A DNA stretch of 6,565 nt from an uncultured bacterium (GTDB lineage: Bacteria > Cyanobacteriota > Vampirovibrionia > Gastranaerophilales > Gastranaerophilaceae): positions 1-6,565 of the forward strand of contig URXH01000093.1 in NCBI GenBank assembly GCA_900551675.1. The letters run 5' to 3'. The position numbers and the translations under genes are program-made. Positions 5,882 through 6,565 of this stretch are shown one piece after another. The notes beneath the pieces are model-generated. The model was given only the letters and a program-made list of their open reading frames with translations. It did no database searches and was not told the origin of the DNA. Numbering within the stretch: the stretch's first letter is position 1; each line of letters starts with the position of its first letter.

Positions 5882-6505
5882 CTAGAACCTGAACGGATAA
5901 TCTTTCGAAATCCGCCAGCCGTCAATCATTATTAGAGCAGCACAATAATCATTTCCATCAGAAGTTTCCGCGGCACACCCAAAAGATCCTTTAAACAAAT
6001 CCTCTCTCTTTCCAGTCCATTGCCATGTATAAGGCTCAATCGGATTTTTTAAAGTAGTCAGATTGAAATCATATGAAACAGTATTAAAAACAAAATTAAA
6101 TTTTTCAACCCCGCGTTTTTCACATTTTGACGCAACAGGACAAAAAACAAATTCTTTACTGTTTCTTATATCTGCCTCTGAATAAACAGGATAGAACATA
6201 CTTCCATCAGGGAAATAATAATAATTTTTATTATTTTTATGTTCTGTTTTAAGAATTTTTAAATATTTTTTCAAATAATTATCTACTAACGAATTTTCTC
6301 CAGACACACCCCATTGCTTCCAATCGCCATATTCCTCGGTTGCCTGTAAAACAGCCTGATTCATAACTGTATAAAACTTTTTCAAACGTTCCACAACAAC
6401 ATTTTTTCTATAATTAGAAATTAATGCCGGCATAGTTAAAGCCGCAACAACCCCTATAACACCGAGAGTTATTAATACTTCTGCAAGAGTGAAGCCTTTT
6501 TTCAT
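5882..6505 (-). CDS. type IV pilin-like / pseudopilin protein (type II secretion system protein), 207 aa
   Basis: This is a complete prepilin-like protein. It has a very short leader, MKKG, then FTLAEVLITLGVIGVVAALT. Prepilin peptidase would cut between Gly4 and Phe5, and E9 is the conserved Glu5 of the mature form. The N-terminal helix anchors it in the inner membrane before assembly. The globular part has W62 and W65, a FPDGSMF patch (98-104) and four cysteines, C122/C128 (C-x5-C) and C177/C188 (C-x10-C), likely forming disulfides. It ends with LIMIDGWRISKDYPF (191-205). The same cysteine arrangement and ending occur in the plus-strand pilin at the left end. The ATG at 6505 was chosen because AAGGAGG precedes it and because it gives the canonical MKKGFTLAEV. 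An upstream in-frame ATG at 6526 would add seven residues and overlap the ribosome binding site. The role (minor pilin, pseudopilin or adhesin-like) cannot be decided. Confidence 0.92.
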   Translation of the reverse strand: MKKGFTLAEVLITLGVIGVVAALTMPALISNYRKNVVVERLKKFYTVMNQAVLQATEEYGDWKQWGVSGENSLVDNYLKKYLKILKTEHKNNKNYYYFPDGSMFYPVYSEADIRNSKEFVFCPVASKCEKRGVEKFNFVFNTVSYDFNLTTLKNPIEPYTWQWTGKREDLFKGSFGCAAETSDGNDYCAALIMIDGWRISKDYPFRF

Positions 6506-6509
6506 AAAT

Positions 6510-6516
6510 CCTCCTT
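6510..6516 (-). promoter_or_regulatory. strong Shine-Dalgarno AAGGAGG fixing the pilin start at 6505
   Basis: On the minus strand, AAGGAGG lies 4 nt before the ATG at 6505. It decides this start over the in-frame ATG at 6526, which lies upstream of the site itself. Confidence 0.85.
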
Positions 6517-6533
6517 TTATAAACAATAGTTAA

Positions 6534-6561
6534 ATAATATTATACACTTATATAATATTAT
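6534..6561 (-). promoter_or_regulatory. probable -10 region with two 10-bp palindromes upstream of the right-hand pilin
   Basis: On the minus strand a consensus TATAAT lies at 6539-6544, about 33 bp before the start codon. The matching -35 box would fall at about 6562-6567, at or beyond the window edge. The perfect palindrome ATAATATTAT occurs twice (6534-6543 and 6552-6561), centres 18 bp apart, one over the -10 box and one just downstream of the expected -35 position. The sequence is so AT-rich that chance is a real alternative. Confidence 0.4.
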
Positions 6562-6565
6562 TATA

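Noticed and set aside
6506..6526. Seven-residue N-terminal extension of the right pilin
   Set aside because: It encodes the Shine-Dalgarno itself; MKKGFTLAEV from 6505 is the canonical prepilin start.

Overview
The window is AT-rich and carries seven bacterial protein genes, with no RNA gene, insertion sequence or CRISPR array. The best guess for the source is a gut bacterium of the Gastranaerophilales (Melainabacteria/Vampirovibrionia, the non-photosynthetic sister lineage of Cyanobacteria). The reasons are two type IV pilin-like proteins with the FTLAEVLITLG(I/V)IGVVAA leader and a C-terminal IDGWxISKDYP block, a protease with a short N-terminal FKG-type extension, and low GC. This assignment rests on recalled family style, not on a marker gene.

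Layout, left to right. Positions 1-693 (+) are the 5'-truncated end of a pilin-like gene. Its reading frame enters the window through a tandem 8-bp repeat (TTATTCAC). After 33 bp on the same strand comes a 931-residue fused M16 zinc metallopeptidase (727-3522) with a GTG start and no Shine-Dalgarno sequence. It converges with a minus-strand pair of small exported proteins (4318-3941, then 3921-3532). The pair are tandem paralogues with an ungapped cysteine/tryptophan core, read from a good extended -10 promoter. Further right on the minus strand are a 67-residue DUF378 membrane protein (4627-4424), whose leader may hide its ribosome binding site, and type I glyceraldehyde-3-phosphate dehydrogenase (5758-4754), which has its own promoter and a strong intrinsic terminator. 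Last is a second, complete pilin-like gene (6505-5882).

The genes do not form one pathway. GAPDH is central carbon metabolism. The pilins and the two small exported proteins belong to the cell envelope or surface, and the M16 protease probably degrades peptides. The most unusual items are the frame-neutral octamer repeat inside the first pilin frame, the undescribed-looking paralogous exported pair, the folded leader before the DUF378 gene, and an atypical cofactor-site signature in GAPDH.
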